Origin: Pseudonocardia kujensis
GTDB taxonomy: Bacteria > Actinomycetota > Actinomycetes > Mycobacteriales > Pseudonocardiaceae
Assembly (NCBI RefSeq): GCF_021283305.1
Contig: NZ_JAJSOK010000031.1
Coordinates: 1-64,000, forward strand
Direction: 5' to 3'
DNA: 64,000 nucleotides
How positions within the stretch are numbered: position 1 is the stretch's first letter; every line of letters begins with the position of its first letter. Positions 11,982-20,697 of the stretch are shown here, piece after piece. The notes under the pieces are model-generated. The model saw nothing but the letters and a program-made list of their open reading frames with translations. It searched no databases and had not been told where the DNA came from. Position numbers and translations under genes: made by a program.

Positions 11982-13205
11982 TCACCCCAGCACCACGGGC
12001 AGCGCGGACAGGCCGCGGAGCACCAGACCGTCCCCGTGCCCCCAACGGAGCTCGGTCGGGTCCACGGCCAGCCGCATCGACGGGAAGCGGGTGTGCAGCG
12101 CGCCGAGCGCGATGCGCCCCTCCATCCGGGCGAGCGGCGCGCCGAGGCAATGGTGGATGCCGTGGCCGAGCGCGAGGTGACCGCCGTCGTCACGGAAGAC
12201 GTCGAAGGTGTCCGGGTCGCGGTAGCGGGCCGGATCCCGGTTCGCCGCCGCCAGCGACACGATGACCTGCGCGTACGCGGGGACCGCGACGTCGCCGATC
12301 CGGATCTCCTCCGTGGTGTAGCGGAACGTCGAGTGCGGCACCGGGGCGTCCCACCGCATGGTCTCCTCGACCACCCGGGACGCCAGTTCCGGGTCGGCGA
12401 CCAACGCGTCGCGCTGGCCCGGGTGGCGCAGCAGCGCCACGGTGGCGTTGCCGATGAGGCCGGTGGTCGTGTCGTGCCCGGCGACGACCAGCTGGAAGAT
12501 CGTCGACAGCATCTCCTGGCGGGTGAGCGCGCCGTCCCCCGCGGCGACGACGAGATCGGTGACGAGGTCCTCGGCCGGCTCGGCGCGCTTGCGGTCGAGC
12601 AGCCCGGACAGGTAGCCGACGATCGACTCGGACGCGGCGACGGCGTCCGGCCCCTGGTCCGGGGCGAGCAGGGTCCGGAACCACCGCCCGAGGGCGGCGC
12701 GATCGGGCTGCGGGATCCCGAGCAGCTCGCAGATGACCGTGAACGGCAACGGGAACGCGAACCCGGCGACGAGGTCGACGACCCCGTCGCAGCCCGCCAG
12801 GCCGTCGAGCAGGCCTCGCACGATCGCGCGGACCCGCTCCTCCAGCCGTTCCACCCGACGTCGGGTGAACGCCGGGGTCGCCATCCGGCGCAGCCGGGTG
12901 TGATCGGGCGGGTCGACGGCGAGCATGTGCCGGGCCAGCGCCGGACCGGGCAGACCCTCCGCGACGACCTCGCCGCTGCGGGCCAGCGCCGCGTGCATGT
13001 CCTTGGACAGGCGCGGGTCGGTGAGTGCCGCCCGTGCCTCGGCGTGCCCGACGACCAGCCACGCGGTGTGGCCGTCGGCCAGGCGTACCTCGTGCACCGG
13101 ACCGGACGCCCGGACGCGGGCGAACAACGGGAACGGGTCGTCCCGGTCGTAGTGCGCGGGGTCGCCCCACGCGTCGAGCGCGGGATCACGCAGCGACGTG
13201 CTCAT
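11982..13205 (-). CDS. Cytochrome P450
   Basis: 407 residues, typical of soluble bacterial class I P450s. The I-helix oxygen-activation motif is VVAGHDTTTGLIGNATVAL, the K-helix ExxR is EETMRW, and the haem loop LALGHGIHHCLGAPLARMEG carries the proximal Cys. Electrons would come from a ferredoxin and reductase not encoded beside it. The reading frame stays open upstream, but ATG at 13205 matches family N-termini and overlaps the preceding SnoaL-like gene by 20 bases. It is the last gene of the OsmC / flavoprotein / SnoaL / P450 operon. The substrate cannot be inferred. Confidence 0.93.
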   Translation of the reverse strand: MSTSLRDPALDAWGDPAHYDRDDPFPLFARVRASGPVHEVRLADGHTAWLVVGHAEARAALTDPRLSKDMHAALARSGEVVAEGLPGPALARHMLAVDPPDHTRLRRMATPAFTRRRVERLEERVRAIVRGLLDGLAGCDGVVDLVAGFAFPLPFTVICELLGIPQPDRAALGRWFRTLLAPDQGPDAVAASESIVGYLSGLLDRKRAEPAEDLVTDLVVAAGDGALTRQEMLSTIFQLVVAGHDTTTGLIGNATVALLRHPGQRDALVADPELASRVVEETMRWDAPVPHSTFRYTTEEIRIGDVAVPAYAQVIVSLAAANRDPARYRDPDTFDVFRDDGGHLALGHGIHHCLGAPLARMEGRIALGALHTRFPSMRLAVDPTELRWGHGDGLVLRGLSALPVVLG

Positions 13206-13569
13206 CGAGAACCTCCCGGAAGCCGGAGCACAACAGGTCGATGACGGCCAGCAGCCCGTCGACCGTCTTGCCGATCGCGGTCTGCGTGCAGACCCAGCGG
13301 GTGGTGCCCCGGGCCACGTGCAGGCGGTAGTGGACGAGCAGGCGATCGGCGACGCCCTCGCCCGTCGCCTCCACGAGCTGCACGGTGTCGAAGCCGGCGA
13401 AGAAGGCCTGGAAGCGGGCGGCGACCTCCTCGCGTCCGTGGACCTCGATCGGGCCACCGGGCAGGAGGGCGCGCAGCCGCACGGTCTCGGTCAACACCGT
13501 GGCCAGCCGCTCCGGGTCGCGCGCGGCGACCAGTGCACCGACCTCGGCGGCAACGGGGTGAGGGCGCAT
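13186..13569 (-). CDS. SnoaL-like/NTF2-fold protein
   Basis: 127 residues with the cone-shaped NTF2-like fold: AARDPERLATVLTETVRLRA, HGREEVAARFQAFFAGFDTV, DRLLVHYRLHV, then WVCTQTAIGKTVDGLLAVI. Family members are cyclases, isomerases or hydrolases acting on small hydrophobic molecules, and no catalytic residues can be assigned here. It lies between the flavoprotein and P450 genes, 11 bases after the former and overlapping the latter, so it is co-translated with both. Confidence 0.8.
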   Translation of the reverse strand: MRPHPVAAEVGALVAARDPERLATVLTETVRLRALLPGGPIEVHGREEVAARFQAFFAGFDTVQLVEATGEGVADRLLVHYRLHVARGTTRWVCTQTAIGKTVDGLLAVIDLLCSGFREVLDEHVAA

Positions 13570-13580
13570 ACCGGGTCCTC

Positions 13581-14804
13581 TCAGCTCGCCCGTCGGGCGA
13601 GCGTGTCCAGGTGGTCGACGAGGTGGGCGGTGAGCGCGCGGGCGTCGCCGTCGGCGCCGTCGATCAGCGTCGACTTCCGGCGCCGCAGGAACGGCAGCCC
13701 CATGACGTAGAGGCCGGGTGCGGCGGTCACACCGCCGTCGTGCACGATCCGGCCCCGGCGGTCGAACACCGGCACCTCCAGGAACGACAGGTCCGGGCGG
13801 AAGCCGGTGGCCCACACGACGCTCTCGATCCCCCCACGGCCCAGCTGCGCGGACAGCACCGGCGCGGGCACCGCGGTCGGTGCGAAGCGCTGCGGCGCCT
13901 CCGCCTCGACGCCCGCCCGGTCCGCCCACGCGTCGAACATGTCCAGAAGCCGGCCCAGCTTGAGGTCGGCCAACGCGCACACGTTGGCCAGCGACCCGGA
14001 GAACTGCACCGTGTCGTCCCGGGCACCGGCGAGCCGGCCGACGAGCGCCACCCCCTGCCGGCGCAGCACGTCGAGGTCGAGGGTGCGCGGTGCGCCGACG
14101 AGCTGCATCGACGGCAGGTTCCGCGCCCGGACCAGGTCCGGGACCGCGTCCCAGCGCTCGTCGAGCAGGCCCGACGCGTCCATCCACCACAGGACGTCGC
14201 GGCCCCGGTAGGTGCGCGGGAGCCGCACGTGCTCGCCCACGGCCAGGGTCACCGGCCGCCCGGAGCGGGACAGCTCCTCGGCGATCTGGATCCCGCTCGC
14301 CGAGGCCCCCACGACCAGCACACCCCCGTCGGGGAGTTGGCCGGGATTGCGGTAGCCCGCTGCGGTCACCGTGGGGATCCCCGGTGGCAGGGGCACGGAC
14401 GGCCGGGCCGCCGCGGCGGACCCCCCGGTCGCCACGACGACGGTCCGCGCCCTCCACGCGCCCCGGTCCGTGCGCACCAGGTATCCCTGGTCGAGGGGCT
14501 GCACCGAGGTCACGGCCACCCCGGTGAGCACCGGTGCCCCGGTCGCGTACTCCCCCAGGAAGCGGATCACCTCGGGCACGGAGAGGTAGCCGTCCGGGTC
14601 GTCGCCGCGGTAGGTGTTCCCGGGCAGCCGGGTCATCCAGCTCGGCGTGAGCAGGCGCAGCGAGTCCCACCGCTGGGTGCGCCACGAGTGCGCCACCTCG
14701 CCACGCTCGAGGACGACGTGGTCCACCGAGTGCGCGGCGAGGCAGCGGCTCACGGCCAGGCCGCAGTGGCCGGCCCCGATCACCACCGTCGTCGCGTGCC
14801 GCAC
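13581..14804 (-). CDS. CzcO-like FAD/NAD(P)-dependent oxidoreductase
   Basis: 407 residues. The FAD-binding Rossmann motif TTVVIGAGHCGLAVSRCL is at the N-terminus, then HSWRTQRWDSLRLLTPSW typical of the CzcO/TrkA-like flavoprotein group. A second NADPH-binding motif (VLVVGASASGIQIAEEL) lies near residue 170, and ATGF near the C-terminus (SVVWATGFRPDLSFLEVP). It is probably an NADPH-dependent mono-oxygenase or flavin oxidoreductase. The start is GTG at 14804, two bases after the OsmC-family stop. Confidence 0.85.
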   Translation of the reverse strand: MRHATTVVIGAGHCGLAVSRCLAAHSVDHVVLERGEVAHSWRTQRWDSLRLLTPSWMTRLPGNTYRGDDPDGYLSVPEVIRFLGEYATGAPVLTGVAVTSVQPLDQGYLVRTDRGAWRARTVVVATGGSAAAARPSVPLPPGIPTVTAAGYRNPGQLPDGGVLVVGASASGIQIAEELSRSGRPVTLAVGEHVRLPRTYRGRDVLWWMDASGLLDERWDAVPDLVRARNLPSMQLVGAPRTLDLDVLRRQGVALVGRLAGARDDTVQFSGSLANVCALADLKLGRLLDMFDAWADRAGVEAEAPQRFAPTAVPAPVLSAQLGRGGIESVVWATGFRPDLSFLEVPVFDRRGRIVHDGGVTAAPGLYVMGLPFLRRRKSTLIDGADGDARALTAHLVDHLDTLARRAS

Positions 14805-14806
14805 GG

Positions 14807-15361
14807 TCAGCTCACCGACACCGTGACGGCGGTGGGGTTGGTCATGATGTCGTAGACCGCCGAACGCTTCTGCGACTGCGCCACCAGCGCCTCGATGTCC
14901 GCGCGGTCGGCGTCGGCGTCGACGTGGTAGTCGACCCGCACCCCGCTGAAGCCGTTGCGGACCTCCGGGTCGGCGCCGAGGATGCCGTGCAGGTCCATCT
15001 CCGCGCTGACCTCGGCGCGTACCGAGCGCAGCTGGATGCCGCGCTGCTGCGCGACGGCCGCGACGCCCGCGGTCAGGCAGCCCCCGAGGGCGACCAGCAC
15101 GTACTCCACCGGTGTGATGCCGTGGTCCTCGGCGGCGAACTGCAGCGGGTGGTCGACGTCGAAGGTGAACGTCCGGGAGTGCCGCTGTGCGTCGCCGAAG
15201 CCGGCGAACGTGTCCACCTCGGCCGTGCTGTGCGTGCCGTGCACCCAGGAGACGCTCGACCGCCACTGGAACCGGGCGATCTCCGGTGCGTCGGCGAACG
15301 CCTCCCGGGCCCCGAGCAGGGCGGCGACGTTGACGCCGTTGTCGACGACGGACGTGGTCAT
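14807..15361 (-). CDS. OsmC-family protein
   Basis: 184 residues with the OsmC/Ohr fold: DVDHPLQFAAEDHGITPVEY, then LVALGGCLTAGVAAVAQQRG with a peroxidatic-type Cys. The usual second Cys is Ser here (KRSAVYDIMTNP), so a classical disulfide peroxidase cycle is doubtful. AAGGAG precedes the ATG. It is the first gene of the leftward operon leading to the P450, divergent from the LuxR-ATPase regulator across ~185 bases. Confidence 0.85.
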   Translation of the reverse strand: MTTSVVDNGVNVAALLGAREAFADAPEIARFQWRSSVSWVHGTHSTAEVDTFAGFGDAQRHSRTFTFDVDHPLQFAAEDHGITPVEYVLVALGGCLTAGVAAVAQQRGIQLRSVRAEVSAEMDLHGILGADPEVRNGFSGVRVDYHVDADADRADIEALVAQSQKRSAVYDIMTNPTAVTVSVS

Positions 15362-15483
15362 GGTGTGCTCCTTCGGATCGGTCCTGCGAACAGCCGGAAC
15401 GCTAGGAGCGGGCCGGGGTGCGACGCGTCGGGAACGCCACCCATCTCGGCCCCGGGCCACTACCCATACCGGCCGGGTGCCGA

Positions 15484-15498
15484 TGCCCAGATCGGGCA
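15484..15498. promoter_or_regulatory. Candidate operator between divergent genes
   Basis: Inverted repeat TGCCC-AGATC-GGGCA in the 184-base divergent region of the OsmC operon and the LuxR-ATPase gene. Placement suggests a site for the adjacent regulator. No binding motif is known to me. Confidence 0.35.
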
Positions 15499-15545
15499 CT
15501 TCGGCCGTGTCCACCCAGGACGCGCCGGGCGTACGTTCCCGCGTC

Positions 15546-18119
15546 ATGCCACTGCTGGAACGGGAGGAGGCGCTCGCCGACCTGGACGGCGCGCTCGCGG
15601 CGGCGCAGCGCGGTCGGGGGCGCGTCGCGGTCGTCAGCGGGGGCGCCGGGCTCGGCAAGACGTCGGTGGTGCGGGCGTTCCTGGCCGGGCTGGACTCCGA
15701 TGTCGTGGTGCGCGAGGGCGCCTGCGACGACCTGCTGACCCCGCGCCCGCTGGGCCCGGTCCACGACCTGGGCCGCCAGGCCGGTCCGGCGCTGGCCCGC
15801 GCCCTGGCGGAGGGCGACGTGCAGGCGGTGTTCACCGCGCTGCTCGACGAGCTCGCGAGCCGCGCGGTCACCGTGGTCGTGGTGGAGGACGTGCACTGGG
15901 CGGACGACGCGAGCCTCGACGCGCTGGCCTTCCTGACCCGCCGCATCGAGCGGTTGCCGGCGCTGCTCGTGCTCACCTACCGCGACGACGACGTCCCGGT
16001 CGAGGCGCCGCTGCACCGCGTGCTGGGCGGACTGCGCACCCCGGCCGCGGTGCGGATCCAGCTCGCCCCGCTGTCGGCGGACGCGGTGATGCGGCTCGCG
16101 GGGCACCCGGAGGCGGGGCGGCGGGTGCACGCCTCGACCGGGGGCAACCCGTTCTTCGTCAGCGAGCTGCTCGCCGCCGAGCACGAGGGCACGCCCGCCT
16201 CGGTGAGCCACGCGGTGCTGGCACGGGTGGCGCGGCTCCCCTCCCCCACCCGCGCGCTGCTCGACCTGCTCGCCGTCGTCCCGGCCCGGACGGAGGCCAC
16301 GCTGCTCGACGTCCTGTGCCCGGGCTGGCCGGAGCGGGCGGCGGCCGCCGAGGAACGCGGGGTGGTCGAGTGGCAGGGCGACGGCCTGGCGTTCCGGCAC
16401 GAGCTCGCCCGGCGCGCGGTCGAGGAGGCGTTGCCCGCCTCCCGGGCGCGCGGGCTGCACGCCCAGGTGCTGGCGGCCCTGCGGGCGAGCGGCGCCGACC
16501 CCGCCCGGCTGGTGCACCACGCCGAGCGTGCCGCGGACCTCGACACACTCGCCGAGGTCGCTCCGCTCGCGGCGCGCGCGGCCGCCGCGGCCGGTGCGCA
16601 CCGCGAGGCCACCGCGCACTACCGGCGGGCACTGGAGCTGGGCGACCGCTACCCCGACGCCGAGCGGGCCGACCTGCTGGAGGCGTTCACGCTCGAGGCG
16701 TCGACCACGTGCCACATCGGCGAGGCGCTGCAGGCCGCCGAACGGGCGCTGGCCCTGCGCGAGGCGCGGGGCGAGCCGTCGGGGATCGGACGCAACCTGC
16801 GCCGGCTCAGCCAGCTGTCCTGGTTGCGGGGGCGCCGCGACGACATGGAACGCCGGCTCGCCGCGGCGCTGGAGGTGCTGGAGGACCAGCCGCCCGGTCC
16901 GGAGCGCGCCATGGCCTACAGCGACCTGGCCCTGCGGATCGGGCTCTACGGCGGCCGGCGTGAGGAGGCCGCGCGCACGGCCGACCGCGCCGTCGCCCTC
17001 GCGAAGGACTGCGCCGACCCGGCCGCGCTCGGTCACGTCCAGGGCCGCATCGGCCTGCTGAACGCGCTGCTCGACGCCGACGACGCCCTGCTGCGGGACT
17101 GCCTGGAGCGCGCCCGGACGGCGGGGCTGCACCTCGACGCCGGCATGGCCTACCAAGGCCTGGCCACCGGCGCCGCCCTGCGCCGCGACCGGGCGGCCCG
17201 CCGATGGATCGATGAGGGCATCGACTACCTGCAGTCCCGCGACGTCCTGGGGCCCCTGCAGTACCTGCGCGGCCTGCAGGCGGCCCACGACCTCGCCGAC
17301 GGGGACTGGCGCGGCGCGCACCGGAGGGCCGGGTGGGTGCTGGCCCAGCCGGAGGGCAGGGGCATCACCGGCGTCCACGCCCTGCAGACCGAGGCCCTCC
17401 TGCACCTGCGGCGGGGCCGCCTCCCGCAGGCCGTGCCGGTGCTGGGCGAGCTGTGGACCGTCGCGGAGACGTGCGGCATGGTGCAGCACGTCGCCCCGGC
17501 CGCGTGCGCGCTGGCCGAGCACGCCGAGCTGACCGGCGAGTGGGCCGATGTCGTGGTGCCGCTGCAGGAGGCCCGGGCGCTCGCGCAGCGGCTGGGCCTG
17601 GCACAGGTGGCGAGCGAACTCGGGTTCTGGCTGGTCCGCGCGGGCGCTCTCGACCCGGCCGGGACCGGTGCCCCCGAGCCGGAGGACCCCTACGCCCTGG
17701 CCGCGGCGGGCGAGTGGCGGGCCGCGGCGGCGATGTGGGAGCGGTCGGGGTGCCCGTTCGAACGCGCGCACGCCCTCGCCGACTCCGACGAGGAGCAGGC
17801 ACTGCTCACCGCGCTCGACCTCGCCGTCGGGCTGGGCGCCGATCCCCTGGCGGCCCGGATCCGGGCGAAGCTGCGTGCCTCCGGCGTGCAGCGGGTGCCG
17901 CGGGGCCCTCGGGCCGAGACCCGGTCGAACCCGGCCGGCCTCACCGCTCGCCAGCTCGAGGTCCTCTCGCTGCTGCGCGAGGGGCTGACGGACGCCGAGA
18001 TCGCCACCCGGCTGGTCCTGTCGGTGAAGACCGTGAACCACCACGTCAGCGCGGTGCTCGACAAGCTGGGGGTGGACAACCGCCGCGCCGCGGTGCGCGT
18101 CACGGCGCGCAACGGCTGA
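15546..18119 (+). CDS. AAA-ATPase LuxR-family (LAL-type) transcriptional regulator
   Basis: 857 residues. The N-terminal ATPase (~1-330) has Walker A GGAGLGKTS and Walker B VTVVVVEDVHWADDAS. A long TPR-like helical middle runs ~370-760. The C-terminal LuxR HTH is LTARQLEVLSLLREGLTDAE then KTVNHHVSAVLDKLGV. ATP hydrolysis and ligand binding normally gate DNA binding in this MalT-like class. The reading frame extends further upstream, but ATG at 15546 fits family N-termini (LLEREEAL). TACGTT at 15532-15537 lies 8 bases before it and no SD is seen. It is the likely regulator of the divergent OsmC-P450 operon. Confidence 0.9.
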   Translation: MPLLEREEALADLDGALAAAQRGRGRVAVVSGGAGLGKTSVVRAFLAGLDSDVVVREGACDDLLTPRPLGPVHDLGRQAGPALARALAEGDVQAVFTALLDELASRAVTVVVVEDVHWADDASLDALAFLTRRIERLPALLVLTYRDDDVPVEAPLHRVLGGLRTPAAVRIQLAPLSADAVMRLAGHPEAGRRVHASTGGNPFFVSELLAAEHEGTPASVSHAVLARVARLPSPTRALLDLLAVVPARTEATLLDVLCPGWPERAAAAEERGVVEWQGDGLAFRHELARRAVEEALPASRARGLHAQVLAALRASGADPARLVHHAERAADLDTLAEVAPLAARAAAAAGAHREATAHYRRALELGDRYPDAERADLLEAFTLEASTTCHIGEALQAAERALALREARGEPSGIGRNLRRLSQLSWLRGRRDDMERRLAAALEVLEDQPPGPERAMAYSDLALRIGLYGGRREEAARTADRAVALAKDCADPAALGHVQGRIGLLNALLDADDALLRDCLERARTAGLHLDAGMAYQGLATGAALRRDRAARRWIDEGIDYLQSRDVLGPLQYLRGLQAAHDLADGDWRGAHRRAGWVLAQPEGRGITGVHALQTEALLHLRRGRLPQAVPVLGELWTVAETCGMVQHVAPAACALAEHAELTGEWADVVVPLQEARALAQRLGLAQVASELGFWLVRAGALDPAGTGAPEPEDPYALAAAGEWRAAAAMWERSGCPFERAHALADSDEEQALLTALDLAVGLGADPLAARIRAKLRASGVQRVPRGPRAETRSNPAGLTARQLEVLSLLREGLTDAEIATRLVLSVKTVNHHVSAVLDKLGVDNRRAAVRVTARNG

Positions 18120-18131
18120 GCCGCGGCGGCC

Positions 18132-18161
18132 TAGACACGTGACCTAACGGTCACCTATTGT
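18132..18161 (+). promoter_or_regulatory. Leaderless promoter with palindromic operator
   Basis: TAGACA (18132-18137), an 18-base spacer and TATTGT (18156-18161) form a promoter. The spacer contains the perfect inverted repeat GTGACC-TAAC-GGTCAC (18139-18154). The ATG of the ArsR-type gene begins 7 bases after the -10 hexamer, at the expected +1, and no SD is present. Confidence 0.65.
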
Positions 18162-18168
18162 TCCGTGC

Positions 18169-18987
18169 ATGGGCCCGGATGACGACCGCGTGTTCAAGGC
18201 GTTGGCCGATCCGTCCCGGCGGCTGCTGCTCGACCGGCTGCTGGCCCGCGACGGCCAGACCCTGGGCGAGCTGGAGACGCACCTGGAGATGACCCGCTTC
18301 GGCGTCATGAAGCACCTGCGCGTGCTCGAGGAGGCCGATCTCGTGGTCACACGTCGCTCCGGACGGGAGAAGCTGCACTTCCTCAACCCCGTCCCGGTAC
18401 GGCTGGTCCACGACCGGTGGATCGACAAGTACACCGAGCGGCGGGTGTCGCTGCTCACCGAGCTCAAGACCCGACTGGAAGGCGGCGACGTGTCCTCCTC
18501 TGCCCCCACCGCGGTCACGCAGGTGTTCCGCGTGCACATCAAGGCCACCCCCGAAGACGTCTGGCAGGCGATCACCTCCCCGGAGTGGTCGGCCCGCTAC
18601 GGCTACGGACCGATGGAGTTCGACCTGCGCCCCGGCGGCGCGTTCCGGGGCAGGACGAACGAGCGCCTGCGCGCCATGGGCGTGGCCGAGGTCGTCGTCG
18701 ACGGCGAGGTGCTCCAAGCCGACCCGCCACGCCGCCTGGTGCAGACCTACCGGCTGCTCTTCGACCCCGCCGCCGCGACCGAGCCGCCCACCCGCGTCAC
18801 CTGGGAGCTCGAGCCCATCGGCGCCGACGTGACCCGGCTGACCGTCGTCCACCAGCTCGACGACGCCCCCGTGCACGCCCACCTCGTCGCCGGCGACGAC
18901 GTGCGGTCCGGCGGCGGCTGGCCGTTCGTGCTCTCCGACCTCAAGTCCGTCCTGGAGACCGGCAGCCCGCTGCCGTCCGCCTTCTGA
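18169..18987 (+). CDS. ArsR-family HTH fused to SRPBCC/AHSA1 domain
   Basis: 272 residues. Residues 1-100 are an ArsR winged helix (FKALADPSRRLLLDRLLARD ... MTRFGVMKHLRVLEEADLV) without a visible CxC metal site. Residues ~115-260 are an AHSA1/SRPBCC ligand-binding domain (VFRVHIKATPEDVWQAITSP, FDLRPGGAFRGRTNERL). This is probably a repressor whose hydrophobic-ligand pocket replaces the metal site. The palindrome inside its own promoter points to autoregulation. It is followed after 13 bases by the maleylpyruvate isomerase homologue, so the two are likely co-transcribed. Confidence 0.9.
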   Translation: MGPDDDRVFKALADPSRRLLLDRLLARDGQTLGELETHLEMTRFGVMKHLRVLEEADLVVTRRSGREKLHFLNPVPVRLVHDRWIDKYTERRVSLLTELKTRLEGGDVSSSAPTAVTQVFRVHIKATPEDVWQAITSPEWSARYGYGPMEFDLRPGGAFRGRTNERLRAMGVAEVVVDGEVLQADPPRRLVQTYRLLFDPAAATEPPTRVTWELEPIGADVTRLTVVHQLDDAPVHAHLVAGDDVRSGGGWPFVLSDLKSVLETGSPLPSAF

Positions 18988-19000
18988 CCCTGGAGGACCC

Positions 19001-19639
19001 GTGTCCGACATCCACTCGCTCCTCGACCGCGAGACCGCACAACTGGTCGCGGCGCTCGACGCGCTCGACGACGCGCAATGGGCCGCCCCGAGCCTGTGCG
19101 CGGGCTGGCGGATCCGGGACGTGGCGATCCACCTGCTCATGCCCTACGAGCTCTCCGTACCGCGGTTCCTGCTCGGGATGGCCACGGCGCGCTTCGACTT
19201 CGACCGGCTCGCCGACCGGTGGGCCACCGGCGACACCCGCCCCCGCGCCGCGGTGACCGCGGCCCTGAGTGCCACCCTGCGGCAGCCCTTCCGCGTCCCC
19301 GGCGCCCCGCCCGAGGCCCCGCTGTCGCACGTCGTGATCCACGCCGAGGACATCTACCGGCCACTGGGGCTGCCGCACGGCCCGAGCGCGGCGGCGGCCT
19401 CGGTCGTCCTGGACCAGCTGACCGGACCGCGCGCCCGCGGCCTGGTGCCCGCCGGCCTGCTCGACGGCCTGACCTTCACCGCGACGGACGCCGACTGGTC
19501 CATCGGTGCCGGACCCGAGGTGCGCGCGACCGCCTCGGCCCTCGTCACGACGTTCGCCGGGCGCACAGCCGCACTCAGCGAGATCCACGGCGACGGCGCA
19601 CCCGAGGTCCAGGACCGGCTGGGAGCGGCGACCCGGTAG
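19001..19639 (+). CDS. Maleylpyruvate isomerase-family mycothiol-dependent protein
   Basis: 212 residues with the DinB-like helical bundle of the TIGR03083 group: LVAALDALDDAQWAAPSLC, GWRIRDVAIHLLMPYELSV and the metal-ligand segment LSHVVIHAEDIYRPLGLPHG. Members use mycothiol, the actinobacterial thiol, for isomerase or S-transfer reactions. The substrate is unknown here. The start is GTG with GGAGG at 18992-18996. It probably shares the promoter of the ArsR-AHSA1 gene. Confidence 0.82.
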   Translation: MSDIHSLLDRETAQLVAALDALDDAQWAAPSLCAGWRIRDVAIHLLMPYELSVPRFLLGMATARFDFDRLADRWATGDTRPRAAVTAALSATLRQPFRVPGAPPEAPLSHVVIHAEDIYRPLGLPHGPSAAAASVVLDQLTGPRARGLVPAGLLDGLTFTATDADWSIGAGPEVRATASALVTTFAGRTAALSEIHGDGAPEVQDRLGAATR

Positions 19640-19805
19640 CGACCCGGGAGCCGGGCGTGCGCGGGCGGGCGTTCTCGACCGGGTCGTCGGTGTGGAGCAG
19701 CAGGTGCCGCCACCGAGCGTCGCCTCGTGGGTGGCGCCGGTCCGGCGCCCGTCCGGTCCCCGTGCGGACGAGTGCCTGGCCCAGGGGCCGCTCTCCCCGG
19801 CCAAC

Positions 19806-20462
19806 TCAGAGGGACAGCGGGCCCGGCATCTGTCCGGTGACGACGTAGATGATCCGGCGGGCGATGGCGACGGCGTGGTCGGCGTAGCGCTCGTAGAAGC
19901 GCGCGAGCAGGACCGCGTCCACGGCCGCCTCGACCCCGTGGGGCCAGTTGCGGTCCATCAGCTGGCGGGACATGTGCTCGTGCAGGTCGTCCATCGCGTC
20001 GTCGTCGGCCTCGAGCTGGGCGGCCTTGACCGGGTCGCGGCTCTCCATGACCTCGACGGCCTTGCGGGCGAGCTCCACGCCGACCCGGCCCATCTCGCCG
20101 AAGAACCCGGCGACCTCCGCGGGCAGCACCGGCTCGGGACGGCGACGCAGCACCGCCTCGGCGATGTGCTCGGCCAGCGCGCCCATCCGCTGGATGTCGG
20201 CGGCGGTGTGGATGGCCGCGACGACGATCCGCAGGTCGGTCGCGAGCGGCGCCTGCAGCACCAGCAGCTCGAAGGCCTTCTCCTCGGCCTCGTGCCACGT
20301 GAGGTCGATGCCGGCGTCCTCGTCGACGACCTCCTGGGCGAGCACCGCGTCGGACTGCACCAGCGCGCGAGTGGCCTTGTCGAGAGCGATCGCGACGTCG
20401 GTGCACATGCTCGTCAGCAGGGCGACCAGATCGTCGATCTGCTCGGTGTAGGCGTCACGCAC
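19806..20462 (-). CDS. phoU: PhoU-type phosphate regulatory protein
   Basis: 218 residues, the canonical PhoU length, with two three-helix repeats: RDAYTEQIDDLVALLTSMCT, LLVLQAPLATDLRIVVAAIH, RMGALAEHIAEAVLRR and FYERYADHAVAIARRIIYVV. PhoU links the Pst transporter to PhoR signalling and modulates phosphate uptake. No pst or phoPR genes lie nearby, though a polyphosphate kinase is 9 kb away. The GTG start at 20462 gives the conserved RDAY N-terminus. The 166 bases to the left hold nothing I can identify. Confidence 0.92.
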   Translation of the reverse strand: MRDAYTEQIDDLVALLTSMCTDVAIALDKATRALVQSDAVLAQEVVDEDAGIDLTWHEAEEKAFELLVLQAPLATDLRIVVAAIHTAADIQRMGALAEHIAEAVLRRRPEPVLPAEVAGFFGEMGRVGVELARKAVEVMESRDPVKAAQLEADDDAMDDLHEHMSRQLMDRNWPHGVEAAVDAVLLARFYERYADHAVAIARRIIYVVTGQMPGPLSL

Positions 20463-20697
20463 GCAGGACAGGCTAGGCCCTCGTGACTCCTCGCCCGGCG
20501 CGTAACCGGGGGCCGGCGCAAACCGGAAGGTGCCGATCCCCCGGCACCCGGACGCGATGCCGGGCTGTCCAAGACCAGTTCCAGCTCTCCCTGATCCCGG
20601 CGGTCCGGCGGTGGGGGGCGGGCGCCGCGAGCCCGTGGCCGTCTCGCCCGCCCGCACATGATCCGGCCGCACGGCCCGGCCGGTGCCGAGCCGTGTC

